This document shows, one piece after another, positions 38,945-46,505 of a stretch of DNA of 64,000 bases. The DNA is taken from positions 3,203,455 through 3,267,454 of the forward strand of contig NZ_CP124543.1 in NCBI RefSeq assembly GCF_029953635.1, in the 5' to 3' direction. Numbering within the stretch: position 1 is the stretch's first letter; each line of letters begins with the position of its first letter. The position numbers and the translations under genes are program-made. Source of the stretch: Halotia branconii CENA392. GTDB taxonomy: Bacteria > Cyanobacteriota > Cyanobacteriia > Cyanobacteriales > Nostocaceae. Below the pieces are notes generated by a model that saw nothing but the letters and a program-made list of their open reading frames with translations, did no database searches and was not told where the DNA came from.

Positions 38945-39754
38945 TCACTTTGTTGATTTTCTCAACAATAAAATATTTTGTAAGTTAATCTGCAACTGTA
39001 AGTGTGCATTACCGCTATTTATAGCAATTTCTACCCAGCCGTGACTTCCTACTAATGCAATGGCTGCACCAACTTTGACATCACTGTAGGTTGCACCCCC
39101 CGGTATAGTCAATCCAGCAGCTTGCACACACCAATTTTTACCTTCTACGTAACTCCCTGGAATGTTGCTTACTAAGTTGCCAAAATAATCAATATATTGA
39201 ATACAACCCATCACACCAGTAGCAGTCTGTTTGCAGATATCTATGTCTAGCTTTACCAAAGTTTTTGGATCAATTTCTTGTCCTAGCTGTTGAATAGAGA
39301 CACCATTAGCAAGATAAGCTGCCGCTGGTGCAAAGATATCTCTACCGTGAAAAGTTTTGCTGGGTTGAGAAGTTCGCCAATAATCAGGATTTGTGAGTTC
39401 AACTGCTGTAATTGCTGGACTTTGAGCTAATACTCCACTAAATATGCCATTATCTGGGCCTACCAAAAAACCTTGAGCAAATTCTACTGCGATCGCCCTG
39501 CGTTGACTACCCACCCCTGGATCTACCACTGCCACATGTACTGTTCCCACCGGAAAATAGGGATAAGCATTCATTAAGCAAAACCTAGCTGCGGCGACGT
39601 TTTGCGGCGGAATCTGGTGTGTTAAGTCTACCACCGTCAACTGAGGATTAATTTGAGCAATAACTCCCTTGATTACGCCTACATAGACATCGCGATCGCC
39701 AAAATCGCTTAATACAGTCAAGACTGCTTGTTGGTTGCTGGGATGATTGGACAT
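38945..39754 (-). CDS. S-adenosyl-L-methionine hydroxide adenosyltransferase (DUF62)
   Basis: ATG 39754 (MSNHPSNQQAVLTVLSDFGD) gives 269 residues. Motifs are VLTVLSDFGDRDVYVGVIKG, VVDPGVGS, VGPDNGIFSGVL, KTFHGRDIFAPAAAYLANG and YIDYFGNLVSNI. The Asp-Arg-His (D/R/H) triad of the SAM hydrolase group is present, so it should cleave SAM with water to adenosine and methionine. It is related in fold to fluorinase and chlorinase but lacks their halide loop. An alternative start lies ten codons upstream. It is divergent from the small gene at 39866. Confidence 0.92.
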   Translation of the reverse strand: MSNHPSNQQAVLTVLSDFGDRDVYVGVIKGVIAQINPQLTVVDLTHQIPPQNVAAARFCLMNAYPYFPVGTVHVAVVDPGVGSQRRAIAVEFAQGFLVGPDNGIFSGVLAQSPAITAVELTNPDYWRTSQPSKTFHGRDIFAPAAAYLANGVSIQQLGQEIDPKTLVKLDIDICKQTATGVMGCIQYIDYFGNLVSNIPGSYVEGKNWCVQAAGLTIPGGATYSDVKVGAAIALVGSHGWVEIAINSGNAHLQLQINLQNILLLRKSTK

Positions 39755-39790
39755 AGCTTGACAATAAAATATATTAAGCCACAATTTTCT

Positions 39791-39816
39791 GTAACAACAG
39801 CTACAAAAAATATGTT
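39791..39816 (+). promoter_or_regulatory. NtcA-type box overlapping a promoter upstream of the pirA-like gene
   Basis: GTA (39791-39793), eight bases, then TAC (39802-39804) is the exact GTA-N8-TAC core of NtcA sites. A possible -10 element TATGTT (39811-39816) follows only six bases later, much closer than the roughly 22 bp spacing of NtcA-activated promoters. Bound NtcA would cover the -35 region, so repression is the more likely outcome. The start codon is at 39866. Confidence 0.6.
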
Positions 39817-39865
39817 ATGTTAGGAAGACAAGACATAAAGAGAAACTTTTAAGAGGTTAACCATT

Positions 39866-40021
39866 ATGAATCAAAGTAGAATGCGAGTTAATACTCAAGC
39901 CAAAGAAGCACATAGACAAAATATCCAAAGAAGCTTACAACATAGGCTACAAGTAGCTAAAGCTAGTGGTGACGAAAGGCTAGTTCGTCAATTAGAAGCA
40001 GAAATCAAGTATTTCGGCTAA
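39866..40021 (+). CDS. pirA: PirA-like small PII-interacting regulator (51 aa)
   Basis: ATG 39866 to TAA 40021 encodes exactly 51 residues: a polar start MNQSRMRVNTQAKEAHRQNI, then an amphipathic helix with RSLQHRLQVAKASGDERLVR and QLEAEIKYFG. AAGAGG 11 bases upstream is a good ribosome binding site. Length and the HRxNIxRSLQHRL...LVRQLEAE pattern resemble PirA (Ssr0692 of Synechocystis), which binds the PII protein and relieves activation of NAG kinase in arginine synthesis. The match is from memory, not a search. The upstream NtcA box supports a nitrogen role. No transmembrane segment. Confidence 0.6.
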   Translation: MNQSRMRVNTQAKEAHRQNIQRSLQHRLQVAKASGDERLVRQLEAEIKYFG

Positions 40022-40393
40022 ATCGAGAGTTTAATCTTCGTTTGTAGTTAGAACTTTAGTCCTGGCTTTAACGGGGAACAGGAACTGTCTGTGGTAGGGG
40101 ATTTAAGCCCCTGCCAAGACTTGCCGCCACAAGAAGGTAGACTTAAATCCAAGGTGTGGCAACAGGCAACACTTCGACAAAGCTCAGTGCAAGCAGTTCA
40201 TCCATTTGTTCCTTCTCTTGAAGGGAGTTGATGAATAAAACACAAAAGGTTGTCAATTAGTTGACAACCTTTTTTATGGTCTATGCCATTTTAATAAAGG
40301 AATATCAAGAAGGGGCATAGATAGGGTATAGAGCATTGGTAGGTTTTTTCCCATGCCCAAAAACTCCATGCCCTTGTGGGTGGGGTTTTTTAT
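40022..40393. other. Intergenic region downstream of the pirA-like gene
   Basis: These 372 bp contain AACTTTAGTCCTGGC-type sequence, a TTCGACAAAGCTCAGTGCAA fragment of the common repeat (about 40171-40190), the terminator at 40244, and GGGGCATAG/CCATGCCC repeats (about 40315-40372). No convincing gene is present. The pirA-like transcript may extend to the terminator, giving a 3' UTR of about 220 nt. Confidence 0.5.
40244..40275 (+). terminator. Intrinsic terminator
   Basis: AAAAGGTTGTCAA (40244-40256) and the exact complement TTGACAACCTTTT (40261-40273) form a 13-bp stem with a four-base loop, followed by a T-run. It can act in both directions, ending transcripts from the pirA-like gene and possibly from the convergent PRC-barrel gene. 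Confidence 0.85.
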
Positions 40394-41338
40394 CTATTGT
40401 CTTCTTCTGGTTGATTCATCGCCTTTATTAATATCTAACTCTTCACGACGAAGGGTTTCTTCAGCTTCAACGGTATCTTGTTCTACCACTTTCTTAACTC
40501 TAACTTCCTCACGCAAAACAGCTTCCTTATGAATATCAGGAGTTTCTTCGTAAATCTCCATACGAGCGACTTCTCCTTCGCGGAAGTCAACATCGCCCGG
40601 AGAAACTGTCCTACCTGCCTCTGTGGGAGTAGTACGTTCAATAACTACTCGCTCTTTCTCTACTGGTACTGAAACTTGCGCTTTTTCAGTTTCAACATGT
40701 TTACCAACTGCTACTTCTCCGGTTTTAACGCGTGATTTGTTGGCAACTAACCGTTCTTCGTACAATTTGAGACTTTGATGATTCTGCTCATTCATCTGGT
40801 ACAAATCTGGTTCTTGTTCGTAAGTATAACTCTCACGCTCGTAAGTAGGTTTTGGCATGGGTGCAGTTTCCCTCATTGCCGGCTCAGTATAAGCTTTTGG
40901 CGTATCTAAAGGTGCTGAACTTTCTACAGGAGTTTGTACATCTAAAGGTGTTGATGTATTTAAGGGAGTTTCCCTTGTAGGAGTGCGATAAACTTCTCGC
41001 AATTGCTCCTCGTAATCGTAATCAATTCGTTCCAAGCTGTGGAAATCAGGTAAGTTATCTACTTGCTCTCTAGTCAGTCCTGTAGCATATACTCGTCTAT
41101 CAGAGTAATTGATTCGGGAACGCCCAATTGGCAACAACACCTGCTTACCAAAAATCCAGAAACCCGTGTCAATGACTAAATAGCGAAAGCGACCTGAATC
41201 ATCCACTAAAATATGTTTGACAGTGCCAACTTTTTCATCATTTATGTCTGAGTAAGCATCAAAATCTCTGATATTGTAATTATCAAAGTCAGTATCTTTA
41301 TAGTTGGCAGCAAAATCTTGTAGTTTATAAAGAGTCAT
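40394..41338 (-). CDS. PRC-barrel and DUF2382 stress-related protein
   Basis: A 314-residue cytoplasmic protein. The PRC-barrel (about 20-95) is seen in VGTVKHILVDDSGRFRYLVI and KQVLLPIGRSRINYSDRRVY. A Pro/Thr/Glu-rich linker (about 110-195) leads to DUF2382 (about 195-300) with LKLYEERLVANKSRVKTGEV, HVETEKAQVSVPVEKERVVI and VVLREEVRVKK-type repeats. Related YsnF-like proteins respond to osmotic, oxidative or desiccation stress. Charged residues dominate the C-terminus. Length is normal. It is divergent from the SLH gene. Confidence 0.88.
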   Translation of the reverse strand: MTLYKLQDFAANYKDTDFDNYNIRDFDAYSDINDEKVGTVKHILVDDSGRFRYLVIDTGFWIFGKQVLLPIGRSRINYSDRRVYATGLTREQVDNLPDFHSLERIDYDYEEQLREVYRTPTRETPLNTSTPLDVQTPVESSAPLDTPKAYTEPAMRETAPMPKPTYERESYTYEQEPDLYQMNEQNHQSLKLYEERLVANKSRVKTGEVAVGKHVETEKAQVSVPVEKERVVIERTTPTEAGRTVSPGDVDFREGEVARMEIYEETPDIHKEAVLREEVRVKKVVEQDTVEAEETLRREELDINKGDESTRRRQ

Positions 41339-41705
41339 AGTTATTTTTTATCTAAATTCTCTACACCCCCTATGCTAAAACTTTTTTGTATTACTCCATC
41401 TTTCTCATGGCTGAATTGTATGAAATAAAAATTTAATCCCTTTAGGGGATATATGAAATAAAAATTTAAACAACAATCTAAGTAGTTGTAAAATATTATT
41501 TTGTTTTTACTTAAAAAAAGTTGCTTTTGTAGGCTGCAAAATTATTTATCTATGAAAAACAGCCAATTATAAAGGGTTACAGCGTTTTCATCGAAAGAGG
41601 TAGATAAAAAAATAAGATATTTTAGAAATAATTAAAAAATATTATATAAACTTTTGTAAAGTTTATATAAGTTATAAATTACCGATATTTAGGAGGACAT
41701 TTATA
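41339..41705. other. Divergent promoter region of the PRC-barrel and SLH genes
   Basis: A very AT-rich 367 bp interval. A 17-bp direct repeat TATGAAATAAAAATTTAA (41419 and 41453) flanks a small hairpin ATCCCTTTAGGGGAT (41436-41450). Further poly-A/T tracts near 41580-41660 suggest bent promoter DNA. No gene is visible. Confidence 0.55.
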
Positions 41706-42569
41706 ATGTCTATTTTATCTCATATATCTGTTGTAAGTGCATCTTTATTAACTTTAGGGTTAGCAGTAAGTACGACTGCTCAAACTTCTCCAAAACAAAC
41801 TACATTTCCTGATGTTCCACCTAACTACTGGGCACAACCATTTATTCAACGTTTAGCCCAAAAAAATATGATTGTTGGATATCCAGATGGAACTTTTCGA
41901 CCAGAACAGGCTGTACAGCGTGATGAATTTGCAGCAATGATTCGTCAAGCTTTTGATCAAGAGCAAGTGCGGCAAATATCAAGTGGAAGTGCTTATCAAG
42001 ATGTTCCCCGTGACTACTGGGCTGTATCTGCAATTGAAGAAGCTTATCAACAAGGATTTATGAATAGCTATCCTAACAATTCATTTCGTCCAAATAAGCC
42101 AATGTCGAAATCACAGGCAATAGTTGCTTTAGTAAGGGGTCTAAATTTAGCACCAAAAAATCAACAAGCAACTCGTCGTGTAGCAAAACAACCTATATAT
42201 TTTCCTTTAGCGGTGACTTCTTTGATGCAGCCTTTGATAGTGTCTCAAGCGAAGGCTGCAAAAGCACCTACTCAAACAACTGCTGTACAGAAACCTATGG
42301 TGGCACTTGTTAATAATTCTTATCAAGATTCTCCAGAAATTCCTAAGTATGCGGTTAACGATATAGGAATAGCCACACAAAGGAATATGGTAGTTAATTA
42401 TCCTAATCCCAAGCTTTTAAATCCCAATCAGCCTTTGAAACGGGCGACAGCGGCTGCTTTAATTCATCAAGCATTGGTCACTCAAAATAGAATAGAACCT
42501 CTTCCTCAGAATGTGAAGGCTTACAACTATATTGTTCGACCTGGAATTAGCCAACAAGCTGCTCGATAA
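41706..42569 (+). CDS. SLH domain-containing secreted protein
   Basis: A 287-residue protein with a signal peptide (about 1-26, ending STTAQ) and S-layer homology repeats: FPDVPPNYWAQPFIQRLAQK with YPDGTFRPEQAVQRDEFAAM (about 34-80), YQDVPRDYWAVSAIEEAYQQ with YPNNSFRPNKPMSKSQAIVA (about 98-145), and a decayed third copy (about 205-255, YPNPKLLNPNQPLKRATAAA). SLH domains bind pyruvylated cell-wall polymers. It lacks the OprB-type porin barrel found in many cyanobacterial SLH proteins, so it may be a wall-anchored adaptor. AGGAGGAC provides a strong ribosome binding site. Confidence 0.9.
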   Translation: MSILSHISVVSASLLTLGLAVSTTAQTSPKQTTFPDVPPNYWAQPFIQRLAQKNMIVGYPDGTFRPEQAVQRDEFAAMIRQAFDQEQVRQISSGSAYQDVPRDYWAVSAIEEAYQQGFMNSYPNNSFRPNKPMSKSQAIVALVRGLNLAPKNQQATRRVAKQPIYFPLAVTSLMQPLIVSQAKAAKAPTQTTAVQKPMVALVNNSYQDSPEIPKYAVNDIGIATQRNMVVNYPNPKLLNPNQPLKRATAAALIHQALVTQNRIEPLPQNVKAYNYIVRPGISQQAAR

Positions 42570-42586
42570 TTTCCATATAATCTTAC

Positions 42587-42622
42587 AAAAGCGATCGCCA
42601 TTCTAACAGGCGATCGCTTTTT
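42587..42622 (+). terminator. Terminator built from two HIP1 octamers
   Basis: AAAAGCGATCGCC (42587-42599) pairs with GGCGATCGCTTTTT (42609-42622), each arm containing a complete GCGATCGC. The T-run and the place 18 bp after the SLH stop codon fit an intrinsic terminator. Confidence 0.8.
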
Positions 42623-42680
42623 GATCAGTACCTCAGCCTGTCACAATGGTAATGACACTGCTTTTAGTCATAATCATTCA

Positions 42681-43733
42681 GTGAACGCCCCTAACAGCAA
42701 CTCAGCCCAAACCCAATCACGCAAAGCGGATCACATCCGTATTTGCTTAGAAGAAGATGTTCAATTTCACGAAACCACCAACGGACTAGAACACTATCGC
42801 TTTCACCATTGCTGTTTACCAGAATTAGACCGCAACGATATTGATATCAGTACAACTTTTTTGGGGAAACACCTCGGCTCACCTTTATTAATCTCTTCCA
42901 TGACTGGGGGAACAGAACAAGCCAAGACAATTAACCAACGTTTAGCAGCGATCGCTCAACATTATAAAATTGCAATGGGTGTTGGTTCCCAACGAGTAGC
43001 AATAGAAAAACCCCAAGTCGCTGATAGTTTTGCTATCCGCAAATATGCACCAGATATTCTTTTGTTTGCCAATTTGGGAGCTGTGCAACTTAACTATAAA
43101 TATGGTTTAGATGAATGTTTGAAAATTATTGATATTTTAGAAGCTAACGCCTTAATTCTGCACATTAACCCGCTGCAAGAGTTTATTCAACCTAGAGGTG
43201 ATACTAATTTTCGGGGTTTGCTTGACAAAATTACTCAGTTATGCCTTAAGCTCCCAATACCAGTGATTGCTAAAGAAGTGGGCAATGGAATTTCAGCAGC
43301 AATGGCACAGAAACTAATAGCTGCTGGGGTGACAGCGATTGATGTGGCTGGTGCGGGTGGTACTTCTTGGGCAAAAGTAGAAGGCGAACGCGCGGAAAAT
43401 GCTTTACAACGACGTTTGGGAAAAACCTTTGCTGATTGGGGTTTGCCCACAGCAGATTGCATTACAAGTATTCGATCGCTAGCTCCAGATATACCATTGA
43501 TTGCTTCGGGAGGATTGCGTCATGGATTAGATGTAGCCAAAGCGATCGCTCTTGGGGCAGATATCGCTGGTTTGGCAATGCCTTTCCTGCAAGCAGCGGT
43601 TTTATCAGAAGCAGCACTCTATGATTTGGTTGAAGTATTAATTGCTGAAATTACCACTGTATTATTTTGTACTGGCAATACTAATTTGCATAACTTGAAA
43701 AATTCTGGAAGTTTACAACGAATACAATATTAA
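42681..43733 (+). CDS. fni: Type 2 isopentenyl-diphosphate delta-isomerase
   Basis: From GTG 42681 the protein has 350 residues. It is an FMN-dependent TIM barrel that interconverts IPP and DMAPP in the MEP pathway. Seen are [11 protein letters not shown] (substrate), [64 protein letters not shown] and [20 protein letters not shown] (phosphate). The frame opens earlier (TTG 42621), but that would overlap the terminator and add non-conserved residues. The enzyme supplies precursors for carotenoids, phytol and quinones. Confidence 0.93.
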   Translation: MNAPNSNSAQTQSRKADHIRICLEEDVQFHETTNGLEHYRFHHCCLPELDRNDIDISTTFLGKHLGSPLLISSMTGGTEQAKTINQRLAAIAQHYKIAMGVGSQRVAIEKPQVADSFAIRKYAPDILLFANLGAVQLNYKYGLDECLKIIDILEANALILHINPLQEFIQPRGDTNFRGLLDKITQLCLKLPIPVIAKEVGNGISAAMAQKLIAAGVTAIDVAGAGGTSWAKVEGERAENALQRRLGKTFADWGLPTADCITSIRSLAPDIPLIASGGLRHGLDVAKAIALGADIAGLAMPFLQAAVLSEAALYDLVEVLIAEITTVLFCTGNTNLHNLKNSGSLQRIQY

Positions 43734-43985
43734 TGGGCATGGGGCATAGGGCATGGAGCATGGGGCATGGGACATAGGGCATAGGGCAGAGGTGTTAGAA
43801 ATCATACTACTGACAACTGACAACTGACCACTGACCACACTTCGACTATGCGATAGTTGAATCTCGACTTCGCGGCAGTTGAGCGTAGTCGAAACTCGAT
43901 TACCGCGCAGCGCTGCACTGAGCCTGTCGAAGTATCGAAACTCAGTGCATCGCTGACAACTGACAACTGACAACTGACCGATAAC
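43734..43985. repeat. GGGCAT heptamer tract and composite palindromic repeat
   Basis: From 43738 to about 43790, irregular copies of GGGCATA/GGGCATG follow each other. Next come GACAACTGACAACTGACC, then the TTCGACTTCGCGGCAGTTGA module with GCAGCGCTGCACTGAGCC, then tandem ACAACTG units. This is the longest copy of the composite repeat in the window. It separates fni from sppA. Confidence 0.8.
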
Positions 43986-43994
43986 TAATAACTA

Positions 43995-45830
43995 ATGCGT
44001 AACTTTCTAAAACAAACTTTGGCCAGCTTAGTAGGTAGCTTACTAGGACTGATGATTTTTTGTGGTGTTGGTACTACAGGACTATTTTTGTTGTTATTTG
44101 CGGCTGCGACTTTTAAAGATACCGGCCCAGTAGTGAAAGATAAGTCAATGGTTGTTTTTGACCTATCGATGAATATCACCGACAGAGAACCCAGTTCTAG
44201 CGAGGTCTTTCAACAAACTTTCTCAGGTGTTAAAGAAGAAAGGATGACCCTCCGCAATGTTCTAGATAACTTAGAAAAGGCGCGCCGAGATTCCCGTATT
44301 GTTGGTATCTATTTAGATGCTACACGTACCAGTGCAACTAATAGTTTAGGCTTTGCCTCTCTTAAAGAAATTCGTAAAGCTCTAGAAGAGTTCCGCGCCA
44401 GTGGAAAAAAAATTGTAGCTTATGGTATGGACTGGTCAGAAAAAGAATATTATCTGAGTTCGGTGGCAGATACCATTGTGCTTAATCCTTTGGGGATGAT
44501 GGAAGTCAATGGTTTAAGTAGCCAACCGATATTTTTAACAGGAGCTTTAGAGAAATATGGTATTGGTGTGCAAGTTGTGCGGGTGGGAAAATTCAAAGGA
44601 GCCGTAGAACCATTTCTCCTTACCAAACTAAGTCCAGAAAACCGCGAACAAACACAAAAATTATTAGATGACGTTTGGGGAGAGTGGCGGACTACGGTAG
44701 GAACGAGCCGAAAAATTACTCCCCAAAAGCTGCAAGCGATCGCAGATAATCAAGCTATCTTAGAAGCTCAAGCAGCTAAGTCTAATGGTTTAGTAGATCA
44801 AGTAGCTTACACCGATCAAGTAGTTACTGATTTAAAAAAATTTACAGCTAGCGATCAAGAAGATAAGACATTTCGCCAAATTGACCTGACTGACTACGCC
44901 AGAGTTCCCAATAAGTCTTTAAGTGTAGAACGCGACTCGGAAAATAAAATTGCTGTGGTATATGCTGAAGGTGAAATTGTTGATGGTAAAGGCGAAGATG
45001 GACAAGTAGGGGGCGATCGCTTTGCTAAAATCTTTAACAAACTGCGACAAGATAAAGATGTCAAAGCTGTTGTACTGAGGATTAACAGCCCTGGTGGAAG
45101 TGCAACCGCAGCAGAAGTGATGCAACGAGAAGTGCGATTAACTCGCAATGTCAAACCTGTTGTGGTTTCAATGGGTGATGTGGCTGCTTCTGGCGGTTAC
45201 TGGATTGCTAGCGACTCTAACCGCATCTTTGCCGAACCAAATACAATTACAGGCTCAATTGGTGTATTCGGAGTTTTATTTAACGGTCAAAAGTTAGCGA
45301 ATGATAATGGTATTACTTGGGATACGGTGAAAACTGCGCGCTATGCTGATACTCAAACAGTTTCTCGTCCGAAATCGCCTCAGGAAATAGCACTTTACCA
45401 GCGTAGCGTCAACCGTATTTACAGTTTATTTCTTAATAAAGTTGCTCAAGGACGGAAAATACCAACCCAAAAAGTAGCAGAAATTGCCCAAGGTAGGGTT
45501 TGGTCAGGCGTTGCAGCCCAAAACATCGGTTTGGTGGATGAAATAGGCGGTTTAAATGCCGCGATCGCTTATACTGCCAAGCAAACAAAACTAGGCAAAG
45601 ATTGGAAATTACAAGAGTATCCCCAAGAAAGCAGTTTTGAAGAACGCTTTTTTGGACGAGCAACTGAAGAAATACGCACCACTTTAGGAATTGAAGGTAC
45701 ACAACTCAAATTAGCCAACCCTTTAACTGCTGAGTTTCAGAAAATCCAACAAGAAATTATAATGCTGCAAAATATGAATGATCCTCAAGGAATTTACGCT
45801 CGCTTACCCTTCAATTTTAAGATTGAGTAG
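43995..45830 (+). CDS. sppA: Signal peptide peptidase SppA (long form)
   Basis: A 611-residue membrane protease with an N-terminal transmembrane helix (about 12-38) and two tandem ClpP-like domains. The N domain contains SEKEYYLSSVADTIVLNPLG and the catalytic lysine region VGKFKGAVEPFLL (about 197-209). The C domain has INSPGGSATAAEVM, the nucleophile region GDVAASGGYWIASDS and TGSIGVFGVLF. It degrades cleaved signal peptides in the membrane; in cyanobacteria it also affects light-harvesting antenna turnover. Length agrees with the 67-kDa E. coli type. Confidence 0.93.
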   Translation: MRNFLKQTLASLVGSLLGLMIFCGVGTTGLFLLLFAAATFKDTGPVVKDKSMVVFDLSMNITDREPSSSEVFQQTFSGVKEERMTLRNVLDNLEKARRDSRIVGIYLDATRTSATNSLGFASLKEIRKALEEFRASGKKIVAYGMDWSEKEYYLSSVADTIVLNPLGMMEVNGLSSQPIFLTGALEKYGIGVQVVRVGKFKGAVEPFLLTKLSPENREQTQKLLDDVWGEWRTTVGTSRKITPQKLQAIADNQAILEAQAAKSNGLVDQVAYTDQVVTDLKKFTASDQEDKTFRQIDLTDYARVPNKSLSVERDSENKIAVVYAEGEIVDGKGEDGQVGGDRFAKIFNKLRQDKDVKAVVLRINSPGGSATAAEVMQREVRLTRNVKPVVVSMGDVAASGGYWIASDSNRIFAEPNTITGSIGVFGVLFNGQKLANDNGITWDTVKTARYADTQTVSRPKSPQEIALYQRSVNRIYSLFLNKVAQGRKIPTQKVAEIAQGRVWSGVAAQNIGLVDEIGGLNAAIAYTAKQTKLGKDWKLQEYPQESSFEERFFGRATEEIRTTLGIEGTQLKLANPLTAEFQKIQQEIIMLQNMNDPQGIYARLPFNFKIE

Positions 45831-45839
45831 ATTTTAGAA

Positions 45840-45960
45840 GTCAGGAGTCAGTGGTCAGTGGTCAGTTGTCAGTTGTCAGTTGTTTTTATCTCCTCTGCCC
45901 CTCTGCTTTTTTACTAATCCCTAGCCTCTAGCCCCTAGCCCCTTTTCTGCCCCTAACGGA
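45840..45960. repeat. GTCAGT tandem tract and AT-rich spacer
   Basis: CAGTGGTCAGTGGTCAGTTG with further GTCAGTT copies (about 45847-45885) is followed by CTCTAGCCCCTAGCCCC. No gene occurs from 45831 to 46095; the last 100 bp are AT-rich and probably carry the promoter of the 68-codon gene. Confidence 0.65.
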
Positions 45961-46095
45961 TATATTGAGCGTGGATATTTAGGCGGTATCTAAAAAAACG
46001 TTAAACTTCTTTGCGAATTAAGAAGTAAGCAAAAACAACATGATAAGTTTTGATGATGTGAATAAATAGCACAGAATTAATTTAAGGAGAACACA

Positions 46096-46302
46096 GTGGC
46101 AGTGGAATCTAATTTCTTAACGAGCGCATCTGCACCAAATGAAGATTTCAGCGAATACGTTGCACATCTACAACTTCACATGACTCTGCAAGCTCGCAAT
46201 CTGGTTCCAACCCTAAAGCCGATACTTGAAGATAGCCGGGAACAATTACTCCATCAGACCCAAGCCAGCTTTGAAAAGGTAATTTCTCGGCAGGGACTGT
46301 AA
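46096..46302 (+). CDS. Small hypothetical protein (68 aa)
   Basis: A 68-residue soluble, mostly helical protein: it starts AVESNFLTSASAPNEDFSEY and its core is HLQLHMTLQARNLVPTLKPI. GTG 46096 is preceded by AAGGAGAAC, a good ribosome binding site, and a strong terminator follows 35 bp after its stop, so this is a genuine single-gene unit. I do not recognise the family. An alternation of hydrophobic residues suggests a helical hairpin or a partner-binding helix. Confidence 0.7.
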   Translation: MAVESNFLTSASAPNEDFSEYVAHLQLHMTLQARNLVPTLKPILEDSREQLLHQTQASFEKVISRQGL

Positions 46303-46336
46303 AAGTTACAAACTTTAACCAAAATTCAAATAAAAT

Positions 46337-46393
46337 AAAAGCAGATATGATTGAGCTAACATCAATAGTGCGCTCATGAGGTCTGCTTTTTTG
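46337..46393 (+). terminator. Terminator of the 68-codon gene
   Basis: AAAAGCAGA (46337-46345) pairs with TCTGCTTTT (46382-46390), and within it ATTGAGC pairs with GCTCAT. The long stem is followed by TTTTTTG. Confidence 0.75.
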
Positions 46394-46505
46394 TTTTTCT
46401 AAGTATTTTAGTTAAGAAAATCACCCTTTTGGAGCAATAGCAAGGAGTCCAAAGCCGTTAATATAATGGCAGGAGTTCTTTTGACTCAATTTTAGTTAGG
46501 GCTAA

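Noticed and set aside
40231..40260. Nine-codon frame (MNKTQKVVN) with AAGGGAG before it, overlapping a terminator
   Set aside because: The spacing of the ribosome site is only about three bases, and the frame coincides with the terminator stem, which explains its sequence.
43840..43985. Regular GACAACT/GTCAGT repeats that could suggest a CRISPR array
   Set aside because: Units are 7-10 bp, without unique spacers of 30-40 bp and without cas genes; they are a minisatellite.
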